Below, in pieces: positions 5,506 through 5,596 of a DNA stretch of 5,596 nt (positions within the stretch are counted from its first letter, which is position 1; each line of letters opens with the position of its first letter). The translations under genes were made by a program, and so were the position numbers. The stretch lies in assembly GCA_938083405.1 (NCBI GenBank), contig CALKCV010000509.1:1-5596 (forward strand). Reading direction: 5' to 3'. A model generated the notes under the pieces. That model had not been told where the DNA came from, made no database searches, and saw only the letters and a list, made by a program, of their open reading frames with translations. Source of the DNA: an uncultured Microcoleaceae cyanobacterium (GTDB lineage Bacteria > Cyanobacteriota > Cyanobacteriia > Cyanobacteriales > Microcoleaceae).

Positions 5506-5596
5506 AAAATTGTGGGTAAAAATATTAACGCTAAAGTTAGTTGTCAGTTGTCAGTTGTTAGTTGCACCAAGAGACAAAAATATTACTCACAATTTT
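5506..5596. repeat. Inverted repeat pair AAAATTGTGRGTAA bounding the window's right end
   Basis: Bases 5506-5519 read AAAATTGTGGGTAA. Bases 5583-5596 are the inverse complement with one mismatch (A for G at the tenth base), 63 bases apart. The right arm is cut off by the window edge and may be longer. It could be a long hairpin, or the two ends of a small 91-bp or larger element. No flanking duplication can be tested. Confidence 0.45.
5539..5564. repeat. AGTTGTC heptamer tandem repeat (about 3.7 copies)
   Basis: Two perfect AGTTGTC units (5539-5552), one with a single change (AGTTGTT, 5553-5559) and a partial fourth. This heptamer, known on the other strand as GACAACT, is a familiar STRR sequence of filamentous cyanobacteria. 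It lies inside the inverted repeat 5506-5596. Confidence 0.8.

Noticed and set aside
5234..5596. Open frame from the ATG at 5234 running off the right edge
   Set aside because: It is open for 121 codons, but beyond about residue 13 the translation crosses the GTTGGG and AGTTGTC repeats and does not look like a folded protein. The alternative frame is far more protein-like until 5475.

Overview
The window looks like a chromosomal stretch from a filamentous-type cyanobacterium. Supporting signs are two complete HIP1 octamers (GCGATCGC at 3197-3204 and 4480-4487) plus several near copies, two heptanucleotide tandem repeats of the cyanobacterial STRR kind (AATTAAT and AGTTGTC), degenerate GTTGGG...CCAAACCTAC intergenic repeat sequence, and a channel whose closest relative I can recall is GLIC of Gloeobacter. 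The species cannot be named from this sequence.

Layout. Positions 1-1944 (+) hold the 3' 647 codons of a large membrane protein cut by the left edge. It has an extracytoplasmic dCache-type sensor domain, two transmembrane helices, and then a complete pentameric ligand-gated ion channel unit (Cys-loop/pro-loop ligand-binding domain plus M1-M4). This is the most striking object in the window. Positions 1952-2080 are a 129-bp MITE-like element with 9-bp terminal inverted repeats, a perfect 22-bp internal inverted repeat and an 8-bp flanking duplication (ATCTGATT). It sits exactly at the channel stop codon, between two convergent genes.

Positions 2104-5102 (-) hold two genes read in the same direction. 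The upstream one is an XPB/Rad25-like superfamily 2 helicase (3474-5102). The downstream one is a DUF790/Bax1-like PD-(D/E)XK nuclease (2104-3324). They match the helicase-nuclease pair XPB-Bax1 known from archaea and probably act together in DNA repair. A good sigma-70 type promoter (TTGCCA-17-TATACT) precedes the helicase and argues for ATG starts over longer TTG starts. The 149-nt gap between the genes carries an AT-only heptamer array.

Positions 5166-5596 contain no intact recognised gene. There is a good ribosome binding site and ATG (5223-5236, +) leading into a short protein-like frame that continues only after a -1 shift, so it is probably a decayed small gene divergent from the helicase. 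Repeat sequence follows: a GTTGGG/CCAAAC repeat remnant, AGTTGTC heptamers, and an inverted repeat whose right arm is the window's last bases.

The channel and the repair pair show no functional link. They are convergent neighbours that were only 22 bp apart before the small element inserted.
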